A stretch of DNA of 64,000 bases, taken from the NCBI RefSeq assembly GCF_900103345.1, contig NZ_LT629702.1:2542001-2606000 (forward strand), in the 5' to 3' direction. The stretch comes from Pseudomonas azotoformans (GTDB lineage Bacteria; Pseudomonadota; Gammaproteobacteria; Pseudomonadales; Pseudomonadaceae). This document shows positions 1 to 10,471 of the stretch, in pieces (within the stretch, counting starts at the first letter, position 1; each line of letters begins with the position of its first letter). The notes under the pieces were generated by a model that saw only the letters and a program-made list of their open reading frames with translations, searched no databases and was not told the origin of the DNA. The position numbers and the translations under genes were made by a program.

Positions 1-450
<450 letters not shown>

Positions 451-507
451 TTTATGACGTTTAACACCTTGGGCTACAGCGTAACCCAGGGTGACTGTCG
501 GGGGTAC

Positions 508-864
508 TTAAGCCAAGGTGGCTTTAGCTTTCTCGACAATCGCAGCAAACGCCGCTTTTTCGTTCACTGCCAGATCAGCCAGAACCTTACGGTCGATCTC
601 GATGGACGCTTTTTTCAGGCCGGCGATGAAACGGCTGTAGGACAGACCGTTAACACGTGCACCAGCATTGATACGAGCGATCCACAGAGCGCGGAACTGA
701 CGTTTTTTCTGACGACGGTCACGGTAGGCGTATTGGCCTGCCTTGATTACCGCTTGCTTGGCAACACGGAATACGCGTGAACGCGCGCCGTAGTAGCCTT
801 TAGCAAGTTTCAGAATTTTTTTGTGACGCTTACGGGCAATGACGCCACGCTTTACACGAGCCAT
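508..864 (-). CDS. rplT: 50S ribosomal protein L20
   Basis: L20 is an early-assembling protein that binds 23S rRNA and, in enterobacteria, represses its own operon by binding the mRNA. The 118-residue product has the normal length, starts [16 protein letters not shown] and is very rich in Lys and Arg. ATG at 862-864. It follows rpmI by 30 bp and precedes the rplT-pheS hairpin, the standard IF3 operon order. Confidence 0.98.
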
Positions 865-894
865 GAGTTACTTCCTCTATTCTTGATCCAAAAA

Positions 895-1089
895 TTAACG
901 AAGGCGCAGCATGCGCTCGACTTTTGCCACGTCAGACGGATGCAGCAAGCTGCTACCGCGCAATTGACGCTTACGCTTGGTCGACATTTTGGTCAGGATG
1001 TGGCTCTTGAAAGCGTGCTTGTGCTTGATACCGTTAGCAGTTTTCAGAAACCGCTTAGCAGCACCACTTTTAGTCTTCATCTTTGGCAT
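895..1089 (-). CDS. rpmI: 50S ribosomal protein L35
   Basis: This 64-residue basic protein begins [20 protein letters not shown], a clear L35 N-terminus. It sits between infC and rplT as in most gammaproteobacteria and is a structural component of the large ribosomal subunit. The gap to infC is 60 bp and to rplT 30 bp, consistent with one transcript. Confidence 0.98.
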   Translation of the reverse strand: MPKMKTKSGAAKRFLKTANGIKHKHAFKSHILTKMSTKRKRQLRGSSLLHPSDVAKVERMLRLR

Positions 1090-1149
1090 GTTCGGATACT
1101 CCGCATTCAGTTGATAAACATAATCAGAAGGCCTGCCGTGCCCTGTTGA

Positions 1150-1701
1150 TTACTTCTTCTTTTTCGGGGCGATGACCATGATCAGCTGGCGTCCTTCCAT
1201 CTTAGGATGCTGTTCGACCGAACCGTACTCGAGCAGGTCAGCTTCAACCCGCTTGAGGAGTTCCATCCCCAGCTCCTGGTGGGCCATCTCACGGCCGCGG
1301 AATCGCAAGGATACCTTGGCCCTGTCCCCATCACTCAGGAAACGTACCAGGTTGCGCAGTTTTACCTGGTAATCCCCTTCCTCCGTCCCTGGACGAAACT
1401 TGATTTCTTTTACTTGAATCTGCTTCTGGTTCTTCTTCGCCGCAGCAATCTGCTTCTTCTTCTCGAAGATCGACTTGCCGTAGTCCATCACCCGGCAAAC
1501 AGGCGGGACTGCGTCGGCGGAGATTTCCACCAGGTCCAATTTGGACTCTTCAGCGATACGAAGCGCTTCATCAATCGAGACGATGCCAATCTGCTCGCCG
1601 TCAGCGCCAATTAACCGAACCTCGCGTGCCGAGATATTCTCGTTGATCGGGGCTTTCGGTGCAGCTCGTTTATCTTGTCTCATTTCACGCTTAATAATAA
1701 T
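1150..1701 (-). CDS. infC: Translation initiation factor IF-3, probable ATT start
   Basis: IF-3 binds the 30S subunit, keeps it from joining 50S early and rejects non-standard start codons. The first ATG (1681-1683) would give 177 residues from [16 protein letters not shown]. Directly upstream in frame are three ATT codons (1693-1701) and then the thrS stop; no ATG, GTG or TTG precedes. Because infC is known to start with AUU in E. coli so that IF-3 represses itself, I place the start at the first ATT, giving 183 residues (M-I-I-K-R-E-M). That ATT shares one base with the thrS TAA, and the GGAG sequence lies in the last thrS codons. The second or third ATT would give better Shine-Dalgarno spacing (5 or 8 nt), so the exact ATT is uncertain. 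The C-terminus APKKKK is typical. Confidence 0.93.
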   Translation of the reverse strand: MIIKREMRQDKRAAPKAPINENISAREVRLIGADGEQIGIVSIDEALRIAEESKLDLVEISADAVPPVCRVMDYGKSIFEKKKQIAAAKKNQKQIQVKEIKFRPGTEEGDYQVKLRNLVRFLSDGDRAKVSLRFRGREMAHQELGMELLKRVEADLLEYGSVEQHPKMEGRQLIMVIAPKKKK

Positions 1702-3623
1702 TACTCCGAATCTGGGCGACCACGCCGGGAAACCGCTTGCGCGAGGAACTCAGCGAACTGGGCGACGGGCATCGAGCCCAGGTCAGCACCTTCACGAGTA
1801 CGCACAGCGACAGTCTGCATCTCGACTTCCCGATCTCCGATAACCAAAAGATAGGGAACCTTGAGCAAAGTATGCTCGCGGATTTTAAAGCCGATCTTTT
1901 CATTTCTCAAGTCGGACTTGGCACGAAATCCGCTTTCGTTGAGTGTTTTTTCAACTTCAGCGGCAAAATCTGCCTGTTTATCAGTGATATTCATGATCAC
2001 TGCCTGGGTCGGAGCCAGCCACGCAGGGAACGCACCCTCGTAGTGCTCGATCAGGATCCCGACGAACCGTTCGAACGAGCCAAGGATCGCCCGGTGCAGC
2101 ATAACCGGGTGTTTACGGCTGTTGTCTTCGGACACATATTCGGCGCCCAGGCGGATCGGCAGGTTAAAATCGAGCTGCAGGGTACCACACTGCCAGACGC
2201 GGCCAAGGCAATCTTTCAGCGAGAACTCGATCTTCGGACCGTAGAAAGCGCCCTCGCCCGGCTGCAGATCGTACGCAAGGCCCGCACTGTCGAGCGCTGC
2301 GGCCAGTGCTGCTTCGGCGCGATCCCAAAGCTCGTCGGAACCGACGCGCTTTTCCGGACGAGTGGACAGCTTCATTTCGACTTCGGTGAAGCCGAAGTCG
2401 CGGTATACATCCATGGTCAGCTTGATGAACGCGGCGGACTCGGCCTGCATCTGCTCTTCGGTGCAGAAGATGTGCGCGTCGTCCTGGGTGAAGCCACGCA
2501 CGCGCATGATGCCGTGCAGTGCACCCGATGGTTCGTTACGGTGGCAGGCACCAAACTCGGCCAGGCGCATCGGCAACTCGCGGTAGCTCTTCAAGCCCTG
2601 ATTGAACACCTGCACATGGCAAGGGCAGTTCATTGGCTTGATGGCGTAGTCGCGGTTTTCCGACTGGGTGGTGAACATATTGTCGGCGTAGTTGGCCCAG
2701 TGCCCGGATTTCTCCCACAGGCTGCGGTCAACGACCTGCGGAGTCTTGATCTCCAGATACCCATTTTCGCGCTGAACTTTGCGCATGTATTGCTCAAGCA
2801 CCTGGTACAGGGTCCAGCCGTTCGGGTGCCAGAACACCATGCCCGGCGCTTCTTCCTGCAGGTGGAACAGGTTCAGGCGCTTGCCGATCTTGCGGTGGTC
2901 GCGCTTTTCAGCTTCTTCGATGCGCTGGATGTAGGCCGCAAGCTGCTTCTTGTCAGCCCAGGCGGTGCCGTAGATCCGCTGCAGTTGCTCGTTCTTAGCG
3001 TCGCCACGCCAGTAGGCGCCGGACAGCTTGGTCAGCTTGAAGGACTTGAGAAAGCGTGTGTTCGGCACGTGGGGGCCACGGCACATGTCGACGTATTCTT
3101 CGTGGTAGTACAGCCCCATGGCCTGCTCGTCCGGCATGTCTTCCACCAGACGCAGCTTGTAGTCTTCGCCACGGGCGGTGAACACGTCGATCACTTCGGC
3201 GCGCGGCGTGACCTTCTTGATCACGTCGTAGTCTTTTTCGATCAGCTGGTGCATGCGCTGTTCGATGGCCGCCAGGTCGTCCGGAGTGAAAGGACGCTCG
3301 TAGGCGATGTCGTAATAGAAGCCTTCATCGATGACCGGGCCGATCACCATCTTCGCGGTTGGGTACAGTTGCTTGACCGCATGGCCAATCAAGTGCGCGC
3401 AAGAGTGGCGAATGATCTCCAGCCCCTCTTGATCCTTGGGCGTGATGATTTGCAGGCTGGCATCGGAGGTGATCAGGTCGCTGGCATCGACCAGCTTGCC
3501 GTCGACCTTGCCGGCCACGGTGGCCTTGGCCAGGCCTGCACCAATGGATGCGGCGACCTCGGCTACGGAAACCGAATGATCGAATGAACGTTGACTGCCG
3601 TCGGGAAGAGTAATAGTTGGCAT
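1701..3623 (-). CDS. thrS: Threonyl-tRNA synthetase
   Basis: ThrRS charges tRNA-Thr. The 640-residue protein has the N-terminal TGS domain ([14 protein letters not shown]), the editing domain with [11 protein letters not shown] near residue 73, and the class II catalytic core with motif 2 ([15 protein letters not shown]) and a C-terminal anticodon-binding domain. The ATG at 3621-3623 is chosen over an upstream in-frame ATG because a GGAGG stands 5 nt before it and the protein then starts as other ThrRS do. The stop TAA overlaps the infC ATT start by one base, suggesting translational coupling. Confidence 0.98.
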   Translation of the reverse strand: MPTITLPDGSQRSFDHSVSVAEVAASIGAGLAKATVAGKVDGKLVDASDLITSDASLQIITPKDQEGLEIIRHSCAHLIGHAVKQLYPTAKMVIGPVIDEGFYYDIAYERPFTPDDLAAIEQRMHQLIEKDYDVIKKVTPRAEVIDVFTARGEDYKLRLVEDMPDEQAMGLYYHEEYVDMCRGPHVPNTRFLKSFKLTKLSGAYWRGDAKNEQLQRIYGTAWADKKQLAAYIQRIEEAEKRDHRKIGKRLNLFHLQEEAPGMVFWHPNGWTLYQVLEQYMRKVQRENGYLEIKTPQVVDRSLWEKSGHWANYADNMFTTQSENRDYAIKPMNCPCHVQVFNQGLKSYRELPMRLAEFGACHRNEPSGALHGIMRVRGFTQDDAHIFCTEEQMQAESAAFIKLTMDVYRDFGFTEVEMKLSTRPEKRVGSDELWDRAEAALAAALDSAGLAYDLQPGEGAFYGPKIEFSLKDCLGRVWQCGTLQLDFNLPIRLGAEYVSEDNSRKHPVMLHRAILGSFERFVGILIEHYEGAFPAWLAPTQAVIMNITDKQADFAAEVEKTLNESGFRAKSDLRNEKIGFKIREHTLLKVPYLLVIGDREVEMQTVAVRTREGADLGSMPVAQFAEFLAQAVSRRGRPDSE

Positions 3624-3990
3624 GGCGCCTCCTCTCCTAGTGGTGACCCCTACCAAAGGTCACGTGGGTTGGGATGAGCCAGTACAAGATCCAACACCAG
3701 GCCGTTCAATGATGAACGCCTGCCTTACAGCGGCAGGAGCCTTTCGGCCAACCGATAATCGAACCAGAGTGACTGGAGTGAGCTAAAAAGAACATGGCAA
3801 GGCGGCAATTGGCGCGCCTGGAAATAGCCAAGCGCAAGATGCTAGCACAGATGAACGGTCATCGCGGCGCTGCTATCTTGTGTAACCACAAAATCCGCGC
3901 TTTATAGCTGCAAAAGTGAACTTGAGCTGTACGCAATGCCTCAAAGCCACTGAGAATCGCCGTTCGTCCTCGACTCAAAGGAGCATCCTC
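3624..3990. other. Divergent intergenic region upstream of thrS
   Basis: 367 bp between divergent genes with no supported coding region. It must hold the thrS promoter on the minus strand and that of the small secreted protein on the plus strand. An inverted repeat CCTGCC-N7-GGCAGG lies at 3719-3737 within the probable thrS leader. I see no convincing tRNA-like operator or T-box. Confidence 0.5.
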
Positions 3991-4305
3991 ATGATGCGTT
4001 TTACTTCTACCCTCGCTCTCGCCGCCTCCCTGACCCTCCTTTCCCTCGGTGCACAGGCAGCCGCCCCGTCGAACTGGCCAGCCGGTGCCCGTGACAGCTT
4101 CGTCAATGACTGCAGCGCCGCCGCCAGCCAGAACGTAGACGTCAAGACAGCCAAAGACCACTGCGAATGTGGCGCAGACAAGATCAACGCCGAATTGAGC
4201 ACTGCCGAAATCAAAGAACTCATGACCAACCCGAACGCCAAGCCGGAGCTTAAAAACAAAGCCGTCGCGGCTATTTCGTCCTGCAAAGTCGTGAAGAAAA
4301 AGTAA
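3991..4305 (+). CDS. Small secreted protein of unknown function
   Basis: I do not recognise a named family. The 104-residue product has a clear Sec signal peptide: MMR, a hydrophobic core and a cleavage region LGAQA-AAPS near residue 20. The mature part has four cysteines (DC, HCEC, SC), which could form two disulfides in the periplasm, and ends in KKK. An AAAGGAG at 3977-3983 stands 7 nt before the ATG, which decides the start over an upstream in-frame ATG. It is a single gene divergent from thrS. Confidence 0.8.
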   Translation: MMRFTSTLALAASLTLLSLGAQAAAPSNWPAGARDSFVNDCSAAASQNVDVKTAKDHCECGADKINAELSTAEIKELMTNPNAKPELKNKAVAAISSCKVVKKK

Positions 4306-4594
4306 GAACCGCCACAGATCAGACGGCTTTTTTACGGGTAAAACGGCCTGAAAACTGCCATTTCTCACAAATTACGCAGCTTTTACGGCTTTTTTTACCA
4401 GTTGATATTTCGAGCGAAAGCCCCGTAGACCGTGGCTTTCAGCCGGAACAGGTACTAAACGCAACGCTATTGATTAGCAAACAATGCCTTGGGGGGGCTC
4501 CCAAGCCGAACATTTCGACTATGATAGCCCGGTGTGCCCAGTTGGCCTGAGCAGCACAGCACTACTGAAAATATATGTTTCTTGGAGATACACC
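4306..4594 (+). other. Long leader/promoter region of the cold-shock gene
   Basis: This 289-bp gap holds no gene. It starts with T-rich runs after the secreted protein gene (4325-4332, 4390-4396), which may serve as its terminator. CTTGGG-N5-CCCAAG near 4488-4505 can form a hairpin, and TATGAT at 4520-4525 is a possible -10 box, with no clear -35. A structured leader would be expected for a cspA-type mRNA, but the exact start is not evident. Confidence 0.4.
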
Positions 4595-4807
4595 ATGTCT
4601 AATCGCCAAACCGGCACCGTTAAATGGTTCAACGATGAAAAAGGCTTCGGCTTCATCACTCCTCAAGGTGGCGGTGACGACCTGTTCGTACACTTCAAAG
4701 CTATCGAAAGCGACGGTTTCAAAAGCCTGAAAGAAGGCCAAACCGTTTCCTTCGTGGCTGAGAAAGGCCAAAAGGGTATGCAAGCTGCACAGGTTCGCGG
4801 CGAGTAA
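4595..4807 (+). CDS. CspA-family cold-shock protein
   Basis: Cold-shock domain proteins bind single-stranded RNA and DNA and loosen mRNA structure. The 70-residue product starts [17 protein letters not shown] and contains RNP1 (KGFGFI) and RNP2 (DLFVHF). The ATG at 4595 follows CTTGGAGA at good spacing; longer in-frame extensions upstream have no family support. It is monocistronic and ends in a strong terminator. Which of the several Pseudomonas csp paralogues it is cannot be decided here. Confidence 0.97.
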   Translation: MSNRQTGTVKWFNDEKGFGFITPQGGGDDLFVHFKAIESDGFKSLKEGQTVSFVAEKGQKGMQAAQVRGE

Positions 4808-4822
4808 TTCTCCGCTGAGCTA

Positions 4823-4853
4823 AAAAAACCCCGTCCATGTGACGGGGTTTTTT
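4823..4853 (+). terminator. Terminator of the cold-shock gene
   Basis: AACCCCGTC and GACGGGGTT form a GC-rich stem flanked by A-run and T-run (AAAAAA...TTTTTT), so it can act on both strands. It lies 15 bp after the csp stop and just before the convergent lipoprotein gene. Confidence 0.92.
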
Positions 4854-4880
4854 ATGGGTGGTGCAAAAGCCTTGTGAGAC

Positions 4881-5201
4881 TTAGCCGCAATTGACCCGCG
4901 TGATCACCAGGTTGTCGTCAGTATTAAGGTTCAGGCGGTCGGAGCGATACTCCAGGGTGATCATGTCATTTGGCTTGAGGATCCGCGCGTTCTGCGCACC
5001 GGCACGGGTACGCGCCTGTTCCAGCAACTGGGGCGAGGCTTTCTGGCCGATCGTGAATTCGGCGGCCTTCGACTCACAGCGGCTATGACCGGCATCGGTC
5101 ACGGCGGCGTCTTTGGCTGGCTCAGAGGCACCCGGGGTGCTGCAACCCGCCAACGCGAGTGCTGCCAACAAAGTACCGAATGATGCGAGCTTCCAAGGCA
5201 T
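4881..5201 (-). CDS. Lipoprotein resembling I78-family peptidase inhibitors
   Basis: The 106-residue product has a lipoprotein signal (LALAGC lipobox, Cys near residue 20). The rest matches the pattern of the I78 inhibitor family: a Cys early (HSRCESKAAEFTIGQ), a central A-x-A-G-A block (TRAGAQNARILKPND) and the ending YRSDRLNLNTDDN...VNCG. I78 proteins inhibit serine peptidases; here the target is unknown and the protein would be membrane anchored. The ATG at 5199-5201 follows AGGAGG. Assignment is by motif recognition only. An alternative is an unnamed lipoprotein. Confidence 0.8.
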   Translation of the reverse strand: MPWKLASFGTLLAALALAGCSTPGASEPAKDAAVTDAGHSRCESKAAEFTIGQKASPQLLEQARTRAGAQNARILKPNDMITLEYRSDRLNLNTDDNLVITRVNCG

Positions 5202-5345
5202 GAAGCCTCCTATGATAAAAAATGGACAGAGATCGTGCGACAGCAATTGGGCGGATTGGTTTCAAGACGTAAACCGCCGCCGGGCAAGTCTGCCTGAGTC
5301 TGGACAGGCATTCGCCCGTTCAATCGTGACCAGATATGAATGTGT

Positions 5346-5654
5346 TCAGTAGATGTCGATGTAGTCGAACGCAGGCTTTGGCCAGTTTTCCTTTAGTGCA
5401 TTGAAGATCTGTGTCACCCAGACTTCATCACTGGCGGCAACATTGCCTACGTATCCGGAGCCCTTGGCCCACGTCTCCAGGCGAAACAGCAGGCCGTCGA
5501 TATCCACGCCACCTACAACCCTTCCTGTAGAGATATAGGCGATCCCGGCCTTGGTCACCCGCAACTGAGCATGTTCGTCGTCACTGGCACTGGCGAGAAG
5601 TTGGCGCACATTCGCAAGCGTCAGGTTCTCGGGATTGTTCAAGTCGATCTGCAC
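5346..5654 (-). CDS. Conserved small cytoplasmic protein, unknown function
   Basis: 102 residues, no signal peptide or membrane segment. It starts at GTG (5652-5654) after GGGGAG, with sequence MQIDLNNPENLTLANVRQ. Charge and composition look like a folded soluble protein; C-terminus FDYIDIY. I do not recognise a domain. It is flanked by the lipoprotein gene and a divergent small gene with no operon partner. Confidence 0.65.
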   Translation of the reverse strand: MQIDLNNPENLTLANVRQLLASASDDEHAQLRVTKAGIAYISTGRVVGGVDIDGLLFRLETWAKGSGYVGNVAASDEVWVTQIFNALKENWPKPAFDYIDIY

Positions 5655-5825
5655 GCGGTGCTCCCCGGCAATTAAACAGGCAGACAGTGTCGCACAGCAG
5701 CAACGTCATGCCGAATCACCTCATGCCTAAGTATCAGTGCCAAACACGATGCAAAATGGTTAACTGGCCCGGTAAAAACCGCGTTCCAGCGCATTGCCCA
5801 GTACTTTCAGCCCCGCGAGACCTTC

Positions 5826-6038
5826 ATGACCACCGTAACGCTCCAAGCCGATATCAAAGCCAAGTGGCCCCAAGGACAAAGCTCATACAGCCCCGGCAGC
5901 CCAGAGGAATTGGCGATTATCGGCATCGACCTGCTGGTCAAGGAACTGGGTACGCAGGCAGCGCAAGCGTTCATCGGCCAGATATTCGAGAAATACCCGG
6001 CCGATCACATGGGGGCACACGACCCCGAGCGCGAATAA
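5826..6038 (+). CDS. Small protein of unknown function
   Basis: 70 residues starting MTTVTLQADIKAKWPQ; soluble and acidic at the end (DPERE). The start has only a weak purine-rich stretch (GCGAGA) upstream. Codon use resembles its neighbours, which supports a real gene. It ends 33 bp before the convergent nucleoside hydrolase. No family recognised. Confidence 0.6.
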   Translation: MTTVTLQADIKAKWPQGQSSYSPGSPEELAIIGIDLLVKELGTQAAQAFIGQIFEKYPADHMGAHDPERE

Positions 6039-6071
6039 GAACCGGCTGGCGAACGCCGACCGGTCAACCCA

Positions 6072-7100
6072 TTACTTCAGACGCGCCAGGCGCTCGGTCA
6101 GCAGATCGAAGAAGCCTTGGGCATCACCGTTCTCCACCCAGAACGCGTTCTTCGGTTGTTTCAGGCCGTCGTACCAGTCGACGATGGTCTGGCCGAAGGT
6201 CGGGCCTTCACGGCTGTCCACCACCACGTTGACCTCGCGGCCGCTGAACAGCGAAGGTTTGAGCAGGTAGGCGATGACGGTAGCGTCATGCACCGGACCG
6301 CCTGGAATGCCGTAATGCTCCATGTCGCCCTTGACGTACTCGTTAAGAATATCGCCAACCACCTTGCTCGCATTGTTCTTGAGATCGGCGATCTTTTTCA
6401 GGCGCGCTTCACTGGTCAACACCTTGTGGGTCACGTCCAATGGCAGATAGGTCAGCTTGACGCCACTTTTGAGCACAATCTCGGCTGCAACAGGATCGGC
6501 GAACAGATTGAACTCCGCCACCGGCGTGATATTGCCGCCGTTGAAGTGCGCGCCGCCCATCACCACCACTTCCTTGATGCCTTGGGTGATGTCAGGTGCC
6601 TGGGTCAACGCCAGCGCCAGGTTGGTCTGCGGACCCAGCATGGCGATGGTGATGCTGTGCGGTTTGGCGGTGCTCAGGGTCTTGATCAGGTAGTCAACGG
6701 CATTGCCGTCAGCCAGGCCTTTTTTGGGCTCGTGCACAGTGACGCCGGAAATACCTTCCTTGCCATGGATATTCTCGGCGTAGATCGGCGTGCGCAGCAG
6801 CGGTGCGGGCGCACCGGCGTACACCGGGATTTCCTCGCGCCCTGCCCACTCGCGGGCCAGACGGGCGTTACGGGAAGTCTTGTCCAGGCGCACGTTGCCG
6901 GCGACGGTGGTGAGCGCACGAATGTTCAGTTCCTCCGGAGAGGCCATGGCGAACAGCAATGCCACCACATCATCGGCACCAGGGTCGGTGTCGATGATCA
7001 GGTCGATTTTTTCCGCCGCCTGGGCGCTTGCAGCAGTGAGCGCAGACAAAAGCAGGACACTCCGGAACAGGTTTTTCAGGGTTGGAAGACCATATTGCAT
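6072..7100 (-). CDS. Exported inosine-uridine-type nucleoside hydrolase
   Basis: These hydrolases split nucleosides into base plus ribose. The 342-residue protein has an N-terminal signal peptide (hydrophobic stretch about 11-28, ending ASAQAAE), so it should act in the periplasm. The calcium-site motif DTDPGADD starts at residue 37, NLALAL and the HD in PGGPVHDATV match the family. It is the last gene of the rbs operon, 25 bp after rbsD, which suggests it feeds ribose from external nucleosides to the RbsABC importer. Substrate preference cannot be read from sequence. Confidence 0.92.
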   Translation of the reverse strand: MQYGLPTLKNLFRSVLLLSALTAASAQAAEKIDLIIDTDPGADDVVALLFAMASPEELNIRALTTVAGNVRLDKTSRNARLAREWAGREEIPVYAGAPAPLLRTPIYAENIHGKEGISGVTVHEPKKGLADGNAVDYLIKTLSTAKPHSITIAMLGPQTNLALALTQAPDITQGIKEVVVMGGAHFNGGNITPVAEFNLFADPVAAEIVLKSGVKLTYLPLDVTHKVLTSEARLKKIADLKNNASKVVGDILNEYVKGDMEHYGIPGGPVHDATVIAYLLKPSLFSGREVNVVVDSREGPTFGQTIVDWYDGLKQPKNAFWVENGDAQGFFDLLTERLARLK

Positions 7101-7125
7101 AAAACACTCCTTGTCGTTGAGAACG

Positions 7126-7530
7126 CTAGAACGTTACGCCGGACACCAGCGCGATATTGCAGTAGGGCTGGCATTCACCGGTGCGCACTACCGCGCGCGC
7201 CTTGTGACTGAGCTGCTTGAATTCGTCATGGCTGACCAGGCGCCGCTCACCGAGGGCCGCCTGTTCTGTGAGCGCATTCAGTTCGGCCAACGCCGGTGGT
7301 TGCTTGAGCAAGATTTCTTCCGCCAGCACATGGCGCTCCACCTGCATCTCGCTGAGCACGATACGCAAGGTGCTGATGAAATCCGGAATGCCCTGGGTCA
7401 ACGCCAGGTCGATCAGCTCGACACCCGGGGGCACCGGCAGGCCAGCGTCACCGATCACCAGGATGTCACCATGCCCAAGCGAGGCGATCACGCGCGACAG
7501 GGCAATATTGAGCAGAGGTGTCTTTTTCAT
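7126..7530 (-). CDS. rbsD: D-ribose pyranase
   Basis: RbsD converts beta-pyranose to beta-furanose ribose, the form used by ribokinase. The 134-residue protein begins [22 protein letters not shown], with the conserved His in GHGD, and contains the family stretch [13 protein letters not shown] near the C-terminus. It overlaps the rbsK stop by 4 bp (7527-7530). Confidence 0.97.
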   Translation of the reverse strand: MKKTPLLNIALSRVIASLGHGDILVIGDAGLPVPPGVELIDLALTQGIPDFISTLRIVLSEMQVERHVLAEEILLKQPPALAELNALTEQAALGERRLVSHDEFKQLSHKARAVVRTGECQPYCNIALVSGVTF

Positions 7531-8444
7531 GAGGGCACAAAACCTTGTACGTCGTGCAGCGTTGGAATAGAGGGTTGCGCACCGGCGCGGGTGACCGACA
7601 ACGCCGCCGCGACCTGGCCAAAACGAATGGCCTCGGCCTCGCTCTTGCCGTTGGCCAACGCCGCAGCAAAGCCACCGACGAAGGTATCGCCCGCTGCCGT
7701 TGTGTCTACCGCCTTGACCTTGGGCGCAAGCAGATGCTCAAAATTCTGGCCGTCGGTAAACAGTGCGCCCTGAGAGCCCAGGGTGATGATGACTTTGCCG
7801 GCGCCCGCCTGGATCAGGTGGATGGCCGCGGCCTTGGCACTGTCAATGGAGTCGACGGCCACACCACTCAGTGCGGCAGCTTCGCTTTCATTGGGGATCA
7901 GGTAGTCAATCGAGGCGTACCACTCAGCCGGCAACGGCGCGCTGGCCGGTGCAGGGTTGAGGATCACCGTCTTGCCCAGCTCACGACCGCGCTTAAGGGC
8001 GTAGCCCACCGTATTCATCGGCACTTCCAGCTGGCAGACGATCACCTCAGCCGCCTGCAGCACCGCATCAAACGCCTGCAATGAGGCTGGCGTCAGTTCG
8101 CCGTTACTGCCCGCCACGATCACAATCGCGTTCTGGCTGCTGTCATCGACCACGATCAAGGCCACGCCACTGGAACCGTCCACGGTGCTGACGGCCTGGC
8201 AATCGATGCCTTCCACCACCAACGCATCGCGCAACTGGATGCCATAGGCATCGCTGCCGACACAGCCGATCATCGACACATCGGCCCCCAAGCGTGCGCA
8301 GGCAACCGCCTGGTTCGCGCCCTTGCCACCAGGCACGGTTGAGAATGTCTGGCCGATCAAGGTTTCACCGGCACGGGGCAACCGACTGGCACGGGTGACC
8401 AGGTCCATGTTCAAGCTGCCTATTACCACTACTTTTGCTGGCAT
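7527..8444 (-). CDS. rbsK: Ribokinase
   Basis: Phosphorylates D-ribose to ribose 5-phosphate. 305 residues, PfkB family: N-terminal GSLNMDLV, substrate-site [10 protein letters not shown] near residue 40, and C-terminal anion-hole/catalytic motif [14 protein letters not shown]. It lies 23 bp after rbsR and overlaps rbsD by 4 bp, so both products are probably made from one coupled message. Confidence 0.97.
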   Translation of the reverse strand: MPAKVVVIGSLNMDLVTRASRLPRAGETLIGQTFSTVPGGKGANQAVACARLGADVSMIGCVGSDAYGIQLRDALVVEGIDCQAVSTVDGSSGVALIVVDDSSQNAIVIVAGSNGELTPASLQAFDAVLQAAEVIVCQLEVPMNTVGYALKRGRELGKTVILNPAPASAPLPAEWYASIDYLIPNESEAAALSGVAVDSIDSAKAAAIHLIQAGAGKVIITLGSQGALFTDGQNFEHLLAPKVKAVDTTAAGDTFVGGFAAALANGKSEAEAIRFGQVAAALSVTRAGAQPSIPTLHDVQGFVPS

Positions 8445-8467
8445 ACATCAGTACTCATCAATTCGGT

Positions 8468-9490
8468 TCAGCGGTATTGGGCGAACGTACCGGAGACAGG
8501 CGCCGTCGACTCACGCAACACGATGCTCGGCGTCACGATGCGTTGATCGATCGGCATTTGGGGTGTTGCAATTCTTCGCAATAACAGTTCGGCCGCCGTC
8601 TCGCCCAGTTGCACGATCGACTGCCCGACCGTGGTCAGCGCCGGGTAGACGTAACGGCTCATTTGAATATCATCGAAACCGATCACCGACAGCTCACCCG
8701 GTACGCGGATATTGCGCTCTGCCGCTGCACGCAACACGCCAAAACCAATCATGTCGTTGCTGGCAAAAATCGCACTGGGCGGGTTTTGCGCCAGCAAATG
8801 CACAGCAGCGGCATAACCGCCCGTGCTGGTGAAATCGCTTTCCTGGGTGCGGTTGGCGGCCACCTCGACACCGGCCTCTCGCAGCGCACGGTGATAGCCC
8901 GCCAAACGCATTTGCGCAACACGGGTATGGGCAGGGCCGCCGATACAAGCAATGTCGCGATGGCCCAGTTCGAGCAAGTGCCGGGTCGCCAGATAGGCGC
9001 CCTCCTCGTGATCGATACGCACCAGGTCCACATCAATGCCATCCAGCGCCCGGTCGACAATCACCATGGGCGTGCGCACCGCGCTCAAGCCGGCGGCGAG
9101 ACCACTGTCATCGCCGCCCACCGAAGTGACGATCAAGCCGTCGATGCGCTTTTCCAGCAATACGCGCAAATAGTTGCGCTGTTTTTCGGCATTGTCGTCG
9201 GAGTTGCACAGGATCACGCAGTAGCCGTTACGCTCACAGTAATCCTCGATCCCCCGGGCCAACTCCGCAAAATACGGGTTGAGGCTGTTGGGCACCAGCA
9301 AACCGATGGTGGCCGTGGTCTTGGCCTTGAGTGAGCGCGCGACGGCACTGGGTACGTAGTCGAGCTGCTTGATCGCCGCTTCAACCTTGATGCGCACCGG
9401 CTCACTGACCGGGCGCGTCTTGTTCACCACATGGGACACCGTGGTGTAGGAAATACCCGCAAGCGCCGCCACATCCTTGATCGTTGCCAT
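8468..9490 (-). CDS. rbsR: LacI-family repressor of the ribose operon
   Basis: 340 residues. The N-terminal helix-turn-helix is MATIKDVAALAGISYTTVSHV, followed by a hinge helix (PSAVARSLK) and a periplasmic-binding-protein-like sugar domain. RbsR normally leaves its operator when ribose binds. Here it is encoded inside the operon, 3 bp after rbsC, and so would control its own level. The likely operator is the perfect palindrome at 13161-13174. Confidence 0.94.
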   Translation of the reverse strand: MATIKDVAALAGISYTTVSHVVNKTRPVSEPVRIKVEAAIKQLDYVPSAVARSLKAKTTATIGLLVPNSLNPYFAELARGIEDYCERNGYCVILCNSDDNAEKQRNYLRVLLEKRIDGLIVTSVGGDDSGLAAGLSAVRTPMVIVDRALDGIDVDLVRIDHEEGAYLATRHLLELGHRDIACIGGPAHTRVAQMRLAGYHRALREAGVEVAANRTQESDFTSTGGYAAAVHLLAQNPPSAIFASNDMIGFGVLRAAAERNIRVPGELSVIGFDDIQMSRYVYPALTTVGQSIVQLGETAAELLLRRIATPQMPIDQRIVTPSIVLRESTAPVSGTFAQYR

Positions 9491-9493
9491 GAT

Positions 9494-10471
9494 TCAGCCC
9501 CGCCGACTGGCGCGCTGGCTGCGGTAGGTATCGAGGACAACGGCAATCACGATCACGGCACCGGTGATGATGCGCTTCGTGGGTTCCGTGGCACCGATCT
9601 GCGCCAGGCCAGCCGCCAGTACCGAAATAATCAACACACCAAAAAAAGTACTGATCACCGAGCCGCGCCCGCCCATCAGGCTGGTGCCGCCGATCACCAC
9701 GGCCGCAATCACTTGCAGCTCCAGGCCGGAACCGGCGTTCGGGTCCGCCGCTTCCAGGCGCGAAATCTGGAACAGCGCGGCCACACCGGCCAGCAGCCCC
9801 ATGAGGCTGAACACCAGGATCTTGTAAGGCTTGGGATTGATCCCCGCCAGGCGCACGGCCTCTTCGTTGGTGCCGATACCGATCAGGTAACGACCAAACA
9901 CAGTACGGGTCAACACCAGTTGCGCGACGATGATCACCAGCAACGCGATGATGAACGACGGCGAGATACCAAAGGCAATCGGGTTGGACAGCCAGGCGAA
10001 CGAATCACCGATGTAGGCGGTACGCGAGCCGGTCATCTGGTACGCCACGCCCCGGGCCATTTCCAGCACGCCGAGGGACACGATAAACGAAGGTATGCGC
10101 CAAGCCACGGTGATCGAGCCGGTGATGGTACCGGCCAATGCGGCACAGCCCATGCCCAGCACGGCAGCCGGCAGCACACTCCAGCCCCAACCGAGGATTG
10201 CTACGCTGACAGCCGATGCAGCCAGTGCCAGCACCGAGCCCACCGATAGGTCGATCCCGCCGATGATCAGGATGAACGTCATGCCCACCGCCAGCACCAT
10301 CAGGTCCGGAATCTGGTTGGCCAGGGTACTGAAGGTGTCATAAGACAGGAAGTGATCGCTGAGCACCGAGAACAGCGCAATCATCGCCAGCAAGGCACCC
10401 GCCAGGCCCAGGTAGGTGCCCAGGCCGTAGAAGTTGCCGCCGGTCTTGCCAGGGGAGGTTGTAGTTTTCAT
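9494..10471 (-). CDS. rbsC: Ribose ABC transporter permease
   Basis: Inner-membrane channel of the ribose importer. 325 residues with about eight to ten hydrophobic segments; conserved GGIDLSVGSVLAL and the C-terminal GATEPTKRIITGAVIV are typical of BPD_transp_2 sugar permeases. It overlaps rbsA by 4 bp. Confidence 0.96.
   Translation of the reverse strand: MKTTTSPGKTGGNFYGLGTYLGLAGALLAMIALFSVLSDHFLSYDTFSTLANQIPDLMVLAVGMTFILIIGGIDLSVGSVLALAASAVSVAILGWGWSVLPAAVLGMGCAALAGTITGSITVAWRIPSFIVSLGVLEMARGVAYQMTGSRTAYIGDSFAWLSNPIAFGISPSFIIALLVIIVAQLVLTRTVFGRYLIGIGTNEEAVRLAGINPKPYKILVFSLMGLLAGVAALFQISRLEAADPNAGSGLELQVIAAVVIGGTSLMGGRGSVISTFFGVLIISVLAAGLAQIGATEPTKRIITGAVIVIAVVLDTYRSQRASRRG

Noticed and set aside
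1737..3587. 616-codon open frame opposite thrS
   Set aside because: Antisense shadow of a GC-rich conserved gene; product has no family features, thrS is certain.
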